Positions 1 to 11,539 of a stretch of DNA of 64,000 bases are shown piece by piece. How positions within the stretch are numbered: position 1 is the first letter of the stretch; the number at the start of each line of letters is the position of its first letter. Where the stretch lies: contig OZ038478.1 in assembly GCA_964036315.1 (NCBI GenBank), positions 141,546,988-141,610,987 on the forward strand. The letters run 5' to 3'. Origin of the DNA: Acanthosepion esculentum. Its lineage: Eukaryota; Mollusca; Cephalopoda; Sepiida; Sepiidae. The translations under genes were made by a program, and so were the position numbers. The notes under the pieces were generated by a model, which was given only the letters and a program-made list of their open reading frames with translations, ran no database searches and was not told where the DNA came from.

Positions 1-80
1 CGCCGATTCCCAACCGCTCACCGAGCTAGGTCTTTACCTAGATGGGTGACTGCTTGGGAATACCAAGTTATCTAAGCTCG
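1..80 (+). pseudogene. 5S rRNA-derived sequence, 3' half, cut by window edge
   Basis: From about position 28 this follows the 3' half of 5S rRNA: an approximate TACCTAGATGGGTGACTGC block (5S has TACTTGGATGGGAGACCGC), then TGGGAATACC and a closing GC-rich stem. About 16 bases seem missing relative to full 5S, and the 5' part lies outside the window. Many substitutions make a working gene unlikely. It is either a 5S pseudogene or the head of a 5S-derived SINE; the sequence after it (CGGAGAGCCAAG near 121) resembles the body that follows the 5S head of the minus-strand copy at 10251-10368. Confidence 0.7.
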
Positions 81-392
81 GATGAGATGTCGTGTTGTGG
101 AATTGATCGAATTTAGAAATCGGAGAGCCAAGTTTGAATTCCGGCCTTGTTCTTTACCGTTACTCATGCGCTAATAAACTTAGGCAATCATGAATCGAAA
201 AAAGACATGATTGCCCATGCGTGGAACATCCGCCCCTCTCATCATACTGGGCCAGTGCATTAATGGCTTATTCTTCCCCTTGAATCTGAGGAAAAGCTTA
301 CAATAAATGACATTCGAGAAGAACTTACTAGGTTTTTAACAGGTTGCAACTCCTTATCACTCCTGTATTATACGTTGTTGTGGTTCAGTTAT
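81..392. other. Spacer upstream of Gypsy copy A
   Basis: No gene is seen. The first 70 bases may be the body of the 5S-headed repeat at 1-80. The last bases before the LTR contain a second GTTGTGG, a chance or duplicated match to the LTR start. Confidence 0.5.
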
Positions 393-660
393 TGTTGTGG
401 TAGGATCCACCTAATTTGCATAGTGGAGTACCGACGATATAAATATGGTTGGTACCGGGAAGACAGGGAGGCGAATCAAGAGATTCACTAGAGACTCTGC
501 CCGACTGCGACTTAGTCAACACATTCTCCAGGAACGGTCTTCCCAGGAATATACAAAAGACTATATGTAAATATTGTGTACACTTTCTTGTTTCAATACA
601 CTTTGTTCTAAGTACATTTTGTGTTGCATTATTATTCCATGCATTAGTCAAGTTTCAACA
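393..660 (+). repeat. 5' LTR of Gypsy copy A (268 bp)
   Basis: It starts TGTTGTGG and ends TTTCAACA, giving the short inverted termini TGTTG and CAACA. A TATA-like TATAAATA lies around 438. The same sequence forms the 3' LTR of copy B (53221-53490) and the split 5' LTR of copy B. The base after the end is followed by TGGCGACGAAG (662 onward), in the place and with the TGG start expected of a tRNA primer-binding site; I cannot name the tRNA. Confidence 0.93.
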
Positions 661-1352
661 ATGGCGACGAAGTAGAAAGAACCATACGGAAAAAAAAAGA
701 ATTAATAATTGAGAGTTTTCAACGATTGGGACAAGTCAATGATGAACCCAGGCTGAAAAAAAAAATATTAATTCAAAGTCCAACTTTAACGTAACGACGA
801 AGGATTCTGAACTTCTGGATATGCAGAACTTGTTAAAGGACGACTAAGCATAAAGGAACGTTCACTCAGAAAAAAATTGAAATGTGTCGTAAACGAATAA
901 CGGTAATTTTAAATTGAAAAAATTATCTACAACGAGGCACCCGTTGAAAAGAAAAAAAAAAACTGGCCGACTACAAAAACATGCATGGAAGTAAAAGGAG
1001 CACAAATACACCGTGTCGACTTTGAAAGGTAACGAACTTTAAAAAATTATTTTTTTTTGTTTGTTCAACAATATAGTGACGAATTACCTCTGATAAGAAA
1101 ATCAGAAGTTGTCATTGAAATACGCGAACAGAAGTCGAAAACGAAACAAAAGTCCGACGGTCTCTGTTCACAATAAAAAACAAAACAAAAAAAAACAAAA
1201 AACAAAGTTGATTATCACGGGCGGGAATGTAAAAGCAAGACATAAAATTAAAAAGTCGTACGTTGTTTCGATATTTTGGTCAGCTTATATGATATCCGTG
1301 GATACACAAATTAAAAATATATTCGTTGTAGCATGAACACCATCAGCTAAAG
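661..1352 (+). other. Gypsy copy A 5' leader
   Basis: AT-rich leader between LTR and gag, co-linear with 48353-49050 of copy B with small indels in A and T runs. There is no open frame of note; the short frame at 1109-1336 is lysine-rich translation of an A-rich run. Confidence 0.7.
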
Positions 1353-2324
1353 ATGGATGAACTATCCAAAGTCATATCTGAATTATTCAAATCCCAGCAG
1401 GAACAGTTTGCCTTATTAATAAGGGAACAACAGATAGCACAGCAAAAATATCAAGAAAAGCAAGATGAAAGACAGCAAAAATATCAAGAACAACTGATAG
1501 CACAGCAAAAATATCAAGAAAAGCAAGATGAAAGACAGCAAAAATATCAAGAACAGCAAGATGAAAGACTTTTAGAAATTCAAAAGTTAACACTGGAGAA
1601 ATTAAAAAACTATCAGGCAAATGAGGGAAATTCTTCATATTCTAAAAACACCATATTGAATTCGCTGGAAACTTTCAACTATGTGGTCGAATTCAAGAAA
1701 AGTCAGTCTATTACTAAGAAAGCTAGGTACAGCAGAACATAGCAAATTTGTAGATTTTATTCTACCGAGAAAAACAACTGATTTGGAATTCTCGGAAACA
1801 GTGAAATTGCTACAAGAGCTGTTTGGAGCAAATATGTCGCTTTGGCATAAGCGATGGTTATGCATGAATGTCTCTAAATCCGACGATCAGGATTACATAA
1901 CATATGCATCTATAGTGAATAGACATTGTGACAATTTCAGATTGGCAGAGATTACGGTTGAAGAATTCAAGTGTTTAATTTTTGCTCAAGGACTGGTATC
2001 CAGTAAGAGTGTCGAAATAAGACGTAGAGTTTTGTCTTAACTCGAATCTGAACAAAACCTTACCCTGCAAAAGTTAGCAGAGAAGTGTCAACGGGCCGTA
2101 AGTTTAAAGAGTCTCAAAAAATCGAAGAAGCTGGCATTGCTTATATTAATAAAATAAAAAAACAGTCAAATTACCCATCATAAAAAAAATTGGAGTAAAA
2201 ATTCGGCGTATTTTAAAAATAGGCAAGAAAATAAAAAGAAACGTAACACTGGGAGGTAAAATGCCCATATAGAAATAAGAAATGTTTCGTGTGCCACAAG
2301 AATGGTCACAAAGGATCGTGTTGT
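1353..2324 (+). pseudogene. Gypsy copy A gag remnant (coiled coil, zinc knuckle)
   Basis: Gag would form the particle and bind RNA. The ATG at 1353 opens a frame with a glutamine/lysine-rich coiled coil in which a KYQEKQDERQQ-type unit is repeated about four times between 1440 and 1570; copy B has one such unit. A 74-bp deletion near 1684, relative to B, shifts the frame, which continues at 1681-2040. A stop at 2038-2040 and further indels follow. The zinc knuckle at 2283-2324 has canonical C-X2-C-X4-H-X4-C spacing. Copy B lacks one T here, so its knuckle spacing is altered. A therefore keeps the older form of the gag/pol junction even though it is the more damaged gag. Confidence 0.85.
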
Positions 2325-5300
2325 AAAACGAAAAAATTCAATAGCCGAATTAGACAAACAAATTCGAATATCAAATCAGATAGAGATTTGAGGAAATATG
2401 TGACGACTGAAATATTTAAAAAGAGTATCAAATTTCAACTCGATTCGGGTTCAGATTTAACAATAATGAACTATAAAACATGGAAAATTTTTAAAAGGGC
2501 TACAATAATGAAGTCAACGAAACTCGCTCGAACGGTAATTGGAAAAGAAATTAACTTCGAAGGCGAGGTTGTACTTCCCATGAAATTGAACGGAATCGTT
2601 AAAAAAATAAAAGTTTTCATTCTGAAAAATGGAGAAAACTTGATGGGTACAGATTTTATTGAAACATTCGAATTGTGGGATAAACCGTTAAACTCTTTCT
2701 GCAGAAAATTAGAAAGTAATACGCAAACAAGACAGGGCATTAAAGTTGAATTAAAGAAAAAGTTTCCGGAAACCGTCACACCTGGTCTTGGACGATGTAA
2801 CAAGTTTGAAGCTAAATTTGAATTAAAGGAAAATACTATGCCAATTTTTAAAAAGAAACGTAACGTGCCTTTCGCAAGTGTAGAGAAAGTTAACGAAGAA
2901 CTTGATAGGTTGGAAAAAATGGGAATTATTTCGAAAGTAGAATCTAATTCATGGGCTGCGCCGATTGTGTGCATAAAAAAGAAATCAAACCAAATCAGAG
3001 TCTGCGTTGATCTTTCGACAGTGTTGAACTCGGTAATTAAGGACTACCATTACCCGTTACCGAGTCCGGAGGAGATTTTTAACAAGCTAAATGGCGGAGT
3101 GATTTTTTCAAAAACCGACTTATCAGATGCCTATCTCCAAATTCCCGTCGAAGAGGAATGTTCGAAGTTACTAGGGATAAACACGCATAGAGGTTTATTC
3201 AAGTACAACAGGCTTCCTTTTGGTATTAAAGTGGCACCAGCCATTTTTCAACAAGCTATGGACGTCATGTTGAATGATTTAGACTTTGCGTGTGCCTACT
3301 TAGATGACATCATAGTAAGGAGTGCAAACGTCGACGAACATCGAGAGCACCTCAATCAAGTATTTAAAAAGATTCAGGGCTTTTGGATTTAAAGTCAAAG
3401 AATCAAAGTGCGAATTTGGTTTGGAGGAAATTAAGTATTTAGGTCAAATAATCAACAAAAATGGCAGATTTCCAGATCCGGAAAGGTCCATTGCGATTAG
3501 AGACATGCCGACGCCCACTAATGTGGCGACGTTACAGAGTTTTCTGGGGCTCGCAAACTATTATCAAGCGTTCATTAAAGGAATGTACAATGTAAGAGCT
3601 CCGTTGAATGAACTACTTAAAAAAGACAAGGCATGGGAATGGACGGTAGAATGTCAGGAAGCCTTTGATGAAATAAAGAAAATGCTTACGTCCGAACTCT
3701 TTTTAACCCATTACAATCCAAAACTTGATATTGTAGTGGCAAGGGACGCTAGTTCATACGGGGTAGGAGCGTGTATTCAACACATAATGCCAGATGGTTC
3801 TAGGAAACCAATTGCACATGTTTCGAGAGCATTACTCCCAGGAGAGCGAAGTTATTCACAGATAGAAAAAGAGACGCTGAGTATCATTTTTGCCATAACA
3901 CAATTTCATAGATACATCTACGGCAGACATTTTATGTTAGAAACGGATCATAAACCTCTGATCACTATTTTTGGGTCAAAGAAAAGGTTACCCGTTTATA
4001 CGGCAAATCGACTGTTAAGATGGGGAACCATTCTTCTCAATTATGATTTTCACATAAAGCACCTATCATCGAAAAATATAATTCATGCGGATACTTTATC
4101 AAGTCTCGTACCGAGTCAAGAAGAAAGATTCGAAGAATCAATTATTGCAAATATCAGAGCAGATTATGAGGTGAAAAGCATGGTAAACAGCATTTTAAGA
4201 GAGCCACCGGTTACATCAAAGGAAATAAAAAAAAGAAGATGAAAGCGATGATTTCATTTTAGAAATAAAAAGCAAAATGGTAGCAAATGACCAAAAAGTG
4301 TAGGAGATTTATTCAATATGTGACGGAATTTTATTATATGGTGAGAGAGTAGTAGTAGCAAAAAAGTTGCAGAAAAGAATACTGCGGGACTTTCATATCG
4401 GTCACCCGGGGGTTAATAGAAGAAAAATATTAATGCGAAGCTTTGTATATTGGAAAGGAATGGATGTGGATATCGAAAACATGGTTCATCGATGTAAAGT
4501 GTGTGCGTTAGCAGCTAAGGCACCAACTATAGTACACAAACCATGGCCAAAGACGGATCATCCGTGGACAAGATTACACATTGATTTCGCCGGTCCAGTA
4601 GAAGATTATTACTATTTAATAGTGGTAGATAGTTTACAAAATGGCCGGAAGTACTACGCTGCAAAAAGCCTACGTCCAATACCACAACAACTTTTTTGCA
4701 TGAACTATTTGCACGGTTCGGTGTGCCAGAGTGTATTGTGAGTGACAATGGTACACAATTCACTTCTGAAGAATTTAAGGAATTTTGTGAGTTATATCAA
4801 ATTAACCACATAACGACGCCGCCGTATCATCCGAGATCCAATGGACTCGCAGAAAGATGTGTCTATACGTTAAAGCGCGCTCTGAAGAAAGCCTCAGGAG
4901 TTCCAACGGAAAAGGCGCTTCAGCAATTCCTACAAGTATACAGAATCACGCCAAACCAGAGAACACAATCAAACATCGCACCAGCTGAACTAATGTTCGC
5001 TAGGAAAATTAAGTCAGTGTTTGACAAGCTTTTGCCAGGAAAAAATAGAGTAAAGAATACTATGTATACAGCTAGAAAAAAATACACCGACGGAGAGAAG
5101 GTGTTTTTCAAGTGCTACAGAAATAACGTTGAGTTCTGTGAGCGAGGCATAGTGGACAAGAGAATCGGTGACCTGATTTACATAATTAAAGGGCAGATGA
5201 GGAGGAAGATCCCATTGATGTAATGTATGATATTTTTCAAGTAGAACCTCCGCAGAATACTCCTGAACCGAGAAGATCCGGTAGGAAACGAAAGTTCACG

Positions 5301-5337
5301 GACCCATTGGACGTGAATCCAAAACGAAAAAGATATT
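2325..5337 (+). pseudogene. Gypsy copy A pol remnant (PR-RT-RH-IN)
   Basis: The protease motif LDSGSD is at 2440-2457. Reverse transcriptase runs from about 2860, with LPFG near 3212 and the catalytic YLDD at 3298-3309. RNase H follows (DASSYG near 3746, ETDHKPL near 3940). Integrase has the N-terminal H-H-C-C zinc-binding region (about 4390-4505), HIDFAGP (about 4577), SDNGTQF (about 4741) and the SNGLAER region with the catalytic Glu (about 4839). Frames change near 3380 (extra T relative to B), 4240 and 4680. The C-terminal segment lacks about 90 bp compared with B. The family looks Mag or K02A2.6-like by eye, which is not certain. Confidence 0.9.
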
Positions 5338-5385
5338 AAAATTAAGCAGATTGACATATACATAGGAAGTATGCAAATGGGATCT

Positions 5386-5739
5386 ACGAAGTGTCTAGAA
5401 AATACTAATAAATCAATCCAAAGAGACAGAAATTTAAAATTAAAAAAAGGTCTCAAATTTGATGAATAACGCCGTAGGTAATCCATTCATCATTATTTTC
5501 CTAGCCTTTTCAAAAGGGTGAAAGACAACCAGTTTGAACACGTTGAACTAACTTCACTGATCGGGAACCAATACTAAGCATACAAAATCCTATTAGAATC
5601 GGATAGGCTGAGCGTTAGTTTAAATAACTATATAATAAACAAGACCCTTCCGCTTAACGAATGTTTAATCTTTTATAATTTCACCACAACCAAGGCAAGT
5701 ATAGTCACTAGAATATAAGCGTTTACTGAGGGTAAAATA
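5386..5739. other. Spacer, nothing recognised
   Basis: AT-rich sequence between the broken end of Gypsy A and a LINE fragment. No ORF, RNA gene or clear repeat is seen. Confidence 0.5.
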
Positions 5740-6140
5740 AAAATGCAGAATTCAAATGACATTGGATTTACATTTTTGATGATCGCAGTTGATAGGAAAG
5801 TAGTAGGGTGGAAGAGAGTTCCACAAGTGAGACGGGCGAGAAAAGAAACTATTAACATAAAACTTATAGTTACAAGTAGCAGTCTCAACAGTGAAATTAT
5901 GAAACATAACTGCCAAACTAGTACCGCACTTAAATTAGTGATATGAACGTACCAACAATGAAAGTTCATCAGAACACTTACCGTGAAAAGATTTACGATG
6001 AGGAAAAGAGAAGATACGTTACGGCGGTGGAAAAGTGACTGAAGCCTAGATACGAGGTCAGAACTGATAATGTTGCCGATTCTTCTTTGGATTTTGTCCA
6101 GAATCTCTAGACACATCACAGAAACACCAGTCTAGATGTC
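5740..6140 (-). pseudogene. Jockey-like LINE, ORF2 C-terminal fragment
   Basis: On the minus strand, reading down from about 6138, a degraded frame carries LDKIQRRIGNI and SRLQSLFHRRN. This is the conserved post-RT segment of jockey-type ORF2 (VLDKIQRR..N.IG, then SHRR). The same segment occurs at 55560-56105 (+) and 16195-16790 (-), and a related piece at 9330-9770 (-). Stops and frameshifts are frequent. Only the 3' end is present, as is usual for 5'-truncated LINEs. Confidence 0.75.
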
Positions 6141-6775
6141 ATAAAATTATTCGATGCAAGGGCCAATGGTAGCCATATAAATTTGTAATATGGATACTAG
6201 CGAGACAAATGGTCTAGTGGTTTTTCTTAGCAGTTAACATAGCAATTGATTCAATAAAATTATTCTACTTCATTTCAGTGCAAAATATGATAAGAAGAAG
6301 GCGTACTGAGTTGCTTTTCTGGAGGTTAGCATTAGCCAATCCTGAGTGAAATAAAAATAAGACGATTAACATGGAGCAGTTTTGTTTTGGATGCATTAAA
6401 ATTAACAAGTCATTTGTCCCCTTCTTTTAAAACAGATTGTCGTTCATTTTCCAGATCAGCTGCCAATTGGGTTTCGTGTTTTCGGAGTGTCTATTTTCTT
6501 TAAAATCTATATATTGAAGTCTGACTTCATAAAATTAAAGAAACCTGATAATTATGTAAATTAGGAAAACTGACTTCTTTAGCTGTAGGGTATGTATTTC
6601 TTCAATGCGAAATATTTGCTTCGTTTGAAACCACGTCAATACATCTCGGTGGAAGAATACGCTTGTTTCACTCTCGCTATCTACGTCCATTTTGGCTAAC
6701 TCTCCGTACACTAAAATGTATCGATTCTTCTCTGACGATTTCTTTAATGGCTGCAAATTCATCACTAATCAGTAT
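6141..6775. other. Spacer with a possible tRNA-like SINE remnant
   Basis: TACTAGCGAGACAA at about 6195-6208 matches part of the SINE at 19912-20047, and TGGTCTAGTGGTT follows it and resembles a tRNA A box. The rest, including a 76-codon minus-strand frame at 6535-6765, is not recognised. Confidence 0.35.
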
Positions 6776-7380
6776 ATGCATAAACGATCTGCATAAGAAT
6801 ATTTTAAAATATCTATGCTGATGATGTCACCTCCAAAACTCGAGCAGATTATTCCCACGATTCACTTCTTTGTGAAAATGACGCACAAGAGGATGCTTCT
6901 ACGATTACTACAATCTTAACCTATTCAAGTTCAAGGTCAAGCGTTATCACCCTCTCATATCTCCATAAACAGTGCAGTTTTATATGTAAATCTCTATCCC
7001 GAGTGGATCTTGGGCATTGTACAAGATGAAAATCACTGTTAAAACTAGTTGAGAATTTCAGTAATTTTGTATAACTTCAAAATCGTATTTGAATAAGTTA
7101 AAATAAACATATACTGTAACTGTAGAAAAAGAAAAAAATATTCTATCTTTCGCAGTATAATTGCAAGATAAGATTATGCAATTTTATGTGTATGTGTATG
7201 TGTGTTTGCGCCCGCTTTTGTCTGCCTCGAATGTCATTGATCACGGCCGGACATCATGGCTTCAGTCACATTCCAACCGCCATAACGTAGCTTTGCTCTG
7301 CCTTTTCCATAAATACTTTTATTGTAATTGTTCTGATAAACCTCCCTTGGTACCTAGATTTTATGAATTTAAGTGTAATA
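6776..7380 (+). pseudogene. Jockey-like LINE fragment (RT active-site region to C-terminus)
   Basis: FINDLHKN precedes, in a shifted frame, IYADDVT at about 6812-6832. This is the RT catalytic YADD region preceded by the INDLP motif. Further on, 7250-7360 reads SHSNRHNVALLCLFHKYF then NCSDK, which matches the C-terminal SHRR.VASL.LFYKYFHG.CSDEL block of the same LINE family. The sequence between is degraded. I infer one decayed element with internal deletions. Confidence 0.6.
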
Positions 7381-7429
7381 ATAGATTAGCAGAAAGCATA
7401 CACGTATACATACATATTAGAGTCATTGT

Positions 7430-8110
7430 GGTCTGTAGATTTTTTAAATCAGCCGACTCCAAGAAGTTCTCTGTTCTTCTGAACCAACTTTTATTGTTTT
7501 TGCCATGATCGGGGCAATAGCATTTGGCTCCGTTCTTAAGATTCACTGTTGAGAACTGCGAGATTAGAGCACTCTCAACGCATTTTCTTCTCATTAAATT
7601 CTGTTCTCTTCTGATTAGACTGGCGTTTTTTAAATCAAAACTCTGGTCAAATGTATTACTGTGAAATACCAGTGTATTGACATTGTTGTTGTGAAGGAAT
7701 ATCACTCCGGTGTTCATATAATTGTTTTTGAGGTTTCTGGATATTTCGGCAATGTACATCAATGTTCATTTTGTGCAGTCTATTTTGTATATCCCTACCT
7801 CAGTTCTGTTGTTGCAATCACGTTAGATATTAACTATATCTCTTCTTGTTTCAGATGTGGTGTTGATGACTGTTATGTCAAAATCGAACCGTTTTTTTTC
7901 TCTTCCAGTGGAGTTGGTAGATAGGATTATTTTTTCGATTTTGTTATGGTTGTCCGGATCATCATTTGTGGGGTTTTCTGGTTTTTGTATTTTTTCTGAG
8001 AATTCTGTAGGATTTGCGTTTGGCGTTGTGCAGGAAATTATTCAGGAATTGGAGGAGTATAGGGTGATTTCAATGTACTTTACTTTATGGCCTGGAATTG
8101 GGGGCTACAT
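7430..8110 (-). pseudogene. Penelope-like element fragment with GIY-YIG-type domain
   Basis: On the minus strand, starting near 7800, GIYKIDCTK is followed by YIAEISRNLK and then LKNASLIRREQN..RRKCVESALI. This is the layout of the GIY-YIG endonuclease domain of Penelope-like elements (GIYKI.C..C, then YIGET.R.L, and a C-terminal E). The second GIY-YIG block reads YIA rather than YIG and a frameshift separates the blocks, so it is inactive. Sequence up to about 8110 is probably the RT-endonuclease linker. No RT motifs are seen. It directly abuts the LINE fragment on the other strand. Confidence 0.55.
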
Positions 8111-9329
8111 TTTCTAAGCGATCTTAAATAAAAGCCTATGATCACACTGGATGTTCATTTACTGTTTTGTCTCCATTTGCCTTGAATGCGTTAGTTGTCT
8201 GACCGTAATATTCATTGATAGAGTCTGTAAAACGCTGTTAAGCATTTGTCGAAGAGAGGGAAACTGAAAGAAAGGACATACGCAGGCCTATCAATTGCAT
8301 TTCCTCTTCTTGTAAATCTTTGGTGTGAAGGTTAGCGGCTCCAAAGCACAGAGGCACCTCTGCGTTAAAATATGGCATTAAAACATTAAGGCTTTCCTCG
8401 CATCTAATAATTATATATATTTTTTTTACTAAGCTCAGTTTAGTTTGGGAACAGAGACAAATATATATGACAACCAGTGAGGTTCGATGGTGGCTTCTTA
8501 ACCATAACATTAAATAGAAGACATTGACGAAACGCAGAATAATTACGGTACAAATCCTAAACAAATGGGCTTCGAATGTGGATCGAATTCAATTTTTATA
8601 CTCTGGAACTCAGATCAATAAAGATTATAACAGAATTTAGTGCTGCCAGTCAATATAACATATATTTCACATTATTTTTACGAAAGTTGTACTATACCAA
8701 TACACTGCTATTCGAAGCTAAGTGAGAGAATAGTCATGTACCTCTTAGTAGACTAATGTATCATTAAAGTCATTAATACATTTGATCATTACTTAATAGT
8801 GAAAATGCGAACACGTTGTTATCGGCATCTCCATTAAAAAGATATATGCAAAGTTCAGCCTAAATAGGCACACGTCTGTTTAGGAATGGGTAGAAATATT
8901 TAAGTGGTATCACTCTGCAAAATTGGATACATATGCCCAGTTTAAAATTGAATTTTTGTATCATGATTTCCTTTTTATTACCGAATCATATTTTTTCTTG
9001 TTTGTATATTGTAATCATTTTTTAGTGCATATTGGAATGATGTATTTTTTTTATATTGAAGTTAGATTAGTGATGTCAAACTCAATCATTATTTACACTA
9101 TATATTGGTATCATAACATTTATGGTATATTGAGATATATTCTTTGTCATTTTACCCCAGGACAATCAATAAAATGTCACTAGAATGCAAGTCCTTACTC
9201 AGAGAGAACAAAATGGAGAGCATAGTAAATAGAATCGGATTCAAGTAGACTGAAAATCACGATTGATGTAGGGTTAGGGTTAGTGTAAAGAGCTCCATAA
9301 GTAATAAGTGAAAACTTTAGCATCTAGTT
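8111..9329. other. Spacer, AT-rich, nothing firmly recognised
   Basis: Contains a 108-codon minus-strand frame (8238-8564) and an 86-codon plus frame (8923-9183) with hydrophobic, low-complexity translations. I match neither to a family. A stretch with AGGGTTAGGGTTAG near 9275 resembles two telomere-type hexamers, too short to interpret. Confidence 0.4.
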
Positions 9330-9770
9330 GACTGTAATATCTAGCAATATAAACAGGGAAATTATGAGACCTAACTGCCAATCTAGTCAGTCAGTTAAGT
9401 GTTATATGTGATCTTATCTCTTTCAATTCATAACTGACGTGGCAGAATAGTTTTTCTTGTTAGGTTTCCAACCAAGGCTATAGAATCCAGTCCGTCCTGC
9501 TATTTAATCCATGGATGGGGGTAGAAGAGATGAATTTATACCTTTACTAATGATATTTGCGGGTAAATGAATGTAACGACAAGCGAATACTGTGTTGAAA
9601 TTCATGAAGTCTTGGTGCAGAAAAAGAATGACGATCAGAGCAATGACATGAATTTATTCATAGAAAAAGGTAAAAGGGATTCTGCGTTACGGCGATGAGA
9701 AAGCGAATAAAGCCGAGATGCCAGGTCAGAATAACTTCATAGATTATTATTTGAATTTTCTCAAGAATTC
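9330..9770 (-). pseudogene. Jockey-like LINE fragment interrupted by a SINE-like repeat
   Basis: GAAATTATGAGACCTAACTG (near 9358) parallels GAAATTATGAAACATAACTG at 5893 in the fragment at 5740-6140. CGTTACGGCGATGAGAAAG (near 9687) parallels a block near 6028 in it. Both are minus-strand copies of the LINE 3' region. The middle, about 9465-9600, instead matches the dispersed repeat seen at 10095-10205 and 11540-11700, which I take to be an insertion. Confidence 0.5.
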
Positions 9771-10094
9771 CTGGGTGGTTCTTCGTGCTTTTATGGCATA
9801 CAGAATTATATTTTTCATGGTATACCGTGTTCATGGATTTGCTTATGGTATATTGAAATAAACTTTTTGTTTCTTCCTTTATGTGTGTTCGTACACAAAC
9901 GAAAACAAATCTAGAGTATTTCATGAGCGTGCTATAATTAAAATTATTTAATAGTAGTTGCGATTATCATATATGATGGATTGATTCATTTTCTACTGCT
10001 TATCAACTTTTGCAGGCTAAGTAAAGCCAGAATATATACTTAGATTGAAAGAATGCTTTGCGATTATAATGACTTTATATATACAAGTCTTACT
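9771..10094. other. Spacer, nothing recognised
   Basis: AT-rich. No ORF or repeat that I can name. Confidence 0.4.
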
Positions 10095-10368
10095 AATTAG
10101 CCCATGGATGGGGGAGAAGATGTGGATTCATACTTTTCCCAAGGGTAATTTTGCGTAAGTGAAATAACGAATCCAACTGGAACTGGAACTCGGTTCTCCG
10201 ATTAACTATTCCAAGCCATTATGGGCTATTATACAGTAGAGGCACATACCAGCTTACTGTATCTTCTATTCCCAAGCGGTCTCCCATCTAGATACTGAAC
10301 AGGCTCAACATTGCTTAACTTCGGTGATCGTACGGAAACTGGACTTTAAACGTGATATGAGCGTATGC
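10095..10368 (-). repeat. 5S-headed SINE-like element
   Basis: Positions 10251-10368 are a nearly full-length 5S rRNA copy on the minus strand: TATTCCCAAGCGGTCTCCC (10268-10286) is the complement of the 5S loop E/helix IV region, and the match continues to the 5' end. Downstream in its own orientation, 10205 to 10095, lies a body with CGGAGAACCGAGTTCCAG and then TCTTCTCCCCCATCCATGG. The body also occurs without a 5S head at 9465-9600, 11540-11700 and, inverted, 22560-22720. This arrangement suggests a 5S-derived SINE rather than a plain pseudogene. The internal promoter (A box, IE, C box) carries several substitutions. Confidence 0.6.
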
Positions 10369-10659
10369 CCTATTATAAATGGGCCTTGTAAGGAACTACA
10401 ATTAAGAAAGTCAATAATCAAGAAGAAATGTTACAATATTTTTGTCCTATGTTAAATGTTTTTTGGTGTATTTTGTATTATTGTTTGACATTAAAAAAAT
10501 TGTTGTGGGCATCACTGCACAGCTTTTCAAATCGATTATTTCATCATGTTTTTGAAAAAATACACTTGAAGTTTCAATGAATATTCGATGTATTACAGTT
10601 CTATTTGCAATTATGGAAGAGGGTGAATAATTCTGTACACAAATGTGTATGTTTCATTT

Positions 10660-10660
<1 letters not shown>

Positions 10661-10726
<66 letters not shown>
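10661..10726. repeat. (CT)n microsatellite
   Basis: Uninterrupted CT dinucleotide run of about 66 bp. The flanks 10369-10660 and 10727-11539 are AT-rich and show no gene. Confidence 0.98.
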
Positions 10727-10727
<1 letters not shown>

Positions 10728-11539
10728 AAACTCGTTGATTATATGAAATCATTCAGATAAGAAATTAGAGAAAATAAAATAAATATTTCCTGGCATTTTT
10801 ACTGCAAAGGAAAATATAATCAATTCACTGGCGAAAGAATTTCATGTCATAAGATGCTGATATAGCAAATAAACGCATTCTTTAAAATCTTAAATACTCT
10901 ACTTCAATGAAAGAATATTTAAGAAATCTTCAAAGTAAGCCTAGCCATCTTTTACGTGCCATTAGAGCGATGATAATATAATGAAGTTGGAACAGAATAA
11001 TTATCGATGCATAAAAGTCGATTGGCAACAAAATTTCGAAATGGGAAAATATAAGTCACTTCATTTACCAAGATAACAATGTAATTAATTTAAAGAGAAT
11101 AAAAACAGAAAAAAATTAACTCAAGCCAAATGATATCAGGCAAATAAATCGAAAATTATTTTGTTTACTCTCAAATCTTTCCACGATATGTTTCCATACT
11201 TAATTTAAAAATGAACATACATTATTTTAATAATGTAATCAATTGAGTGCGGGAAAGTTGAATACCGAATAGCTTGTATGTGATGAGCATCTATATTATT
11301 TCAAAACCAGCTGTCAATCAAAACGTCTGAATAGCCTAGTGAATAGAAGCTTTGTTTAAGCCTATGTATGTTATTGTATGTTACTCCCCCCCCCCGCCGC
11401 GTAGAGATTGTAGTGTCACTGCCTCAACATGATAGGCGTTGCTGCTGTGACTTCCGTTGCAAGTAGGTTATCAAGGTATGCAGTGGCTAGCTCCTAGTGC
11501 ATCCAGTTTTGAATTCAAAGGCTTTCTATCTTTCAGACT

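Larger units (their letters stand above)
393..5385 (+). mobile_element. Ty3/Gypsy LTR retrotransposon, copy A, 3'-truncated and decayed
   Basis: An LTR retrotransposon with a 5' LTR (393-660), a primer-binding-like TGG directly after it, a gag remnant and a pol remnant in the order protease, reverse transcriptase, RNase H, integrase, which is the Ty3/Gypsy order. It aligns to copy B (41595-53490) almost throughout, then homology stops near 5385 before the polypurine tract. There is no 3' LTR, so the 3' end was deleted or replaced. Compared with B it has a 74-bp deletion in gag (near 1684), about 90 bp missing near 5190-5205, and an expanded coiled-coil repeat. Frameshifts near 3380, 4240 and 4680 rule out autonomous activity. 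Confidence 0.93.

Noticed and set aside
2471..2974. 167-codon minus-strand frame
   Set aside because: Antisense shadow of the Gypsy pol reading frame.
5386..5700. 3' LTR for Gypsy copy A
   Set aside because: Homology to copy B stops near 5385 and no TGTTGTGG...CAACA sequence follows.
9265..9285. Telomere repeat
   Set aside because: Only about two AGGGTT units.
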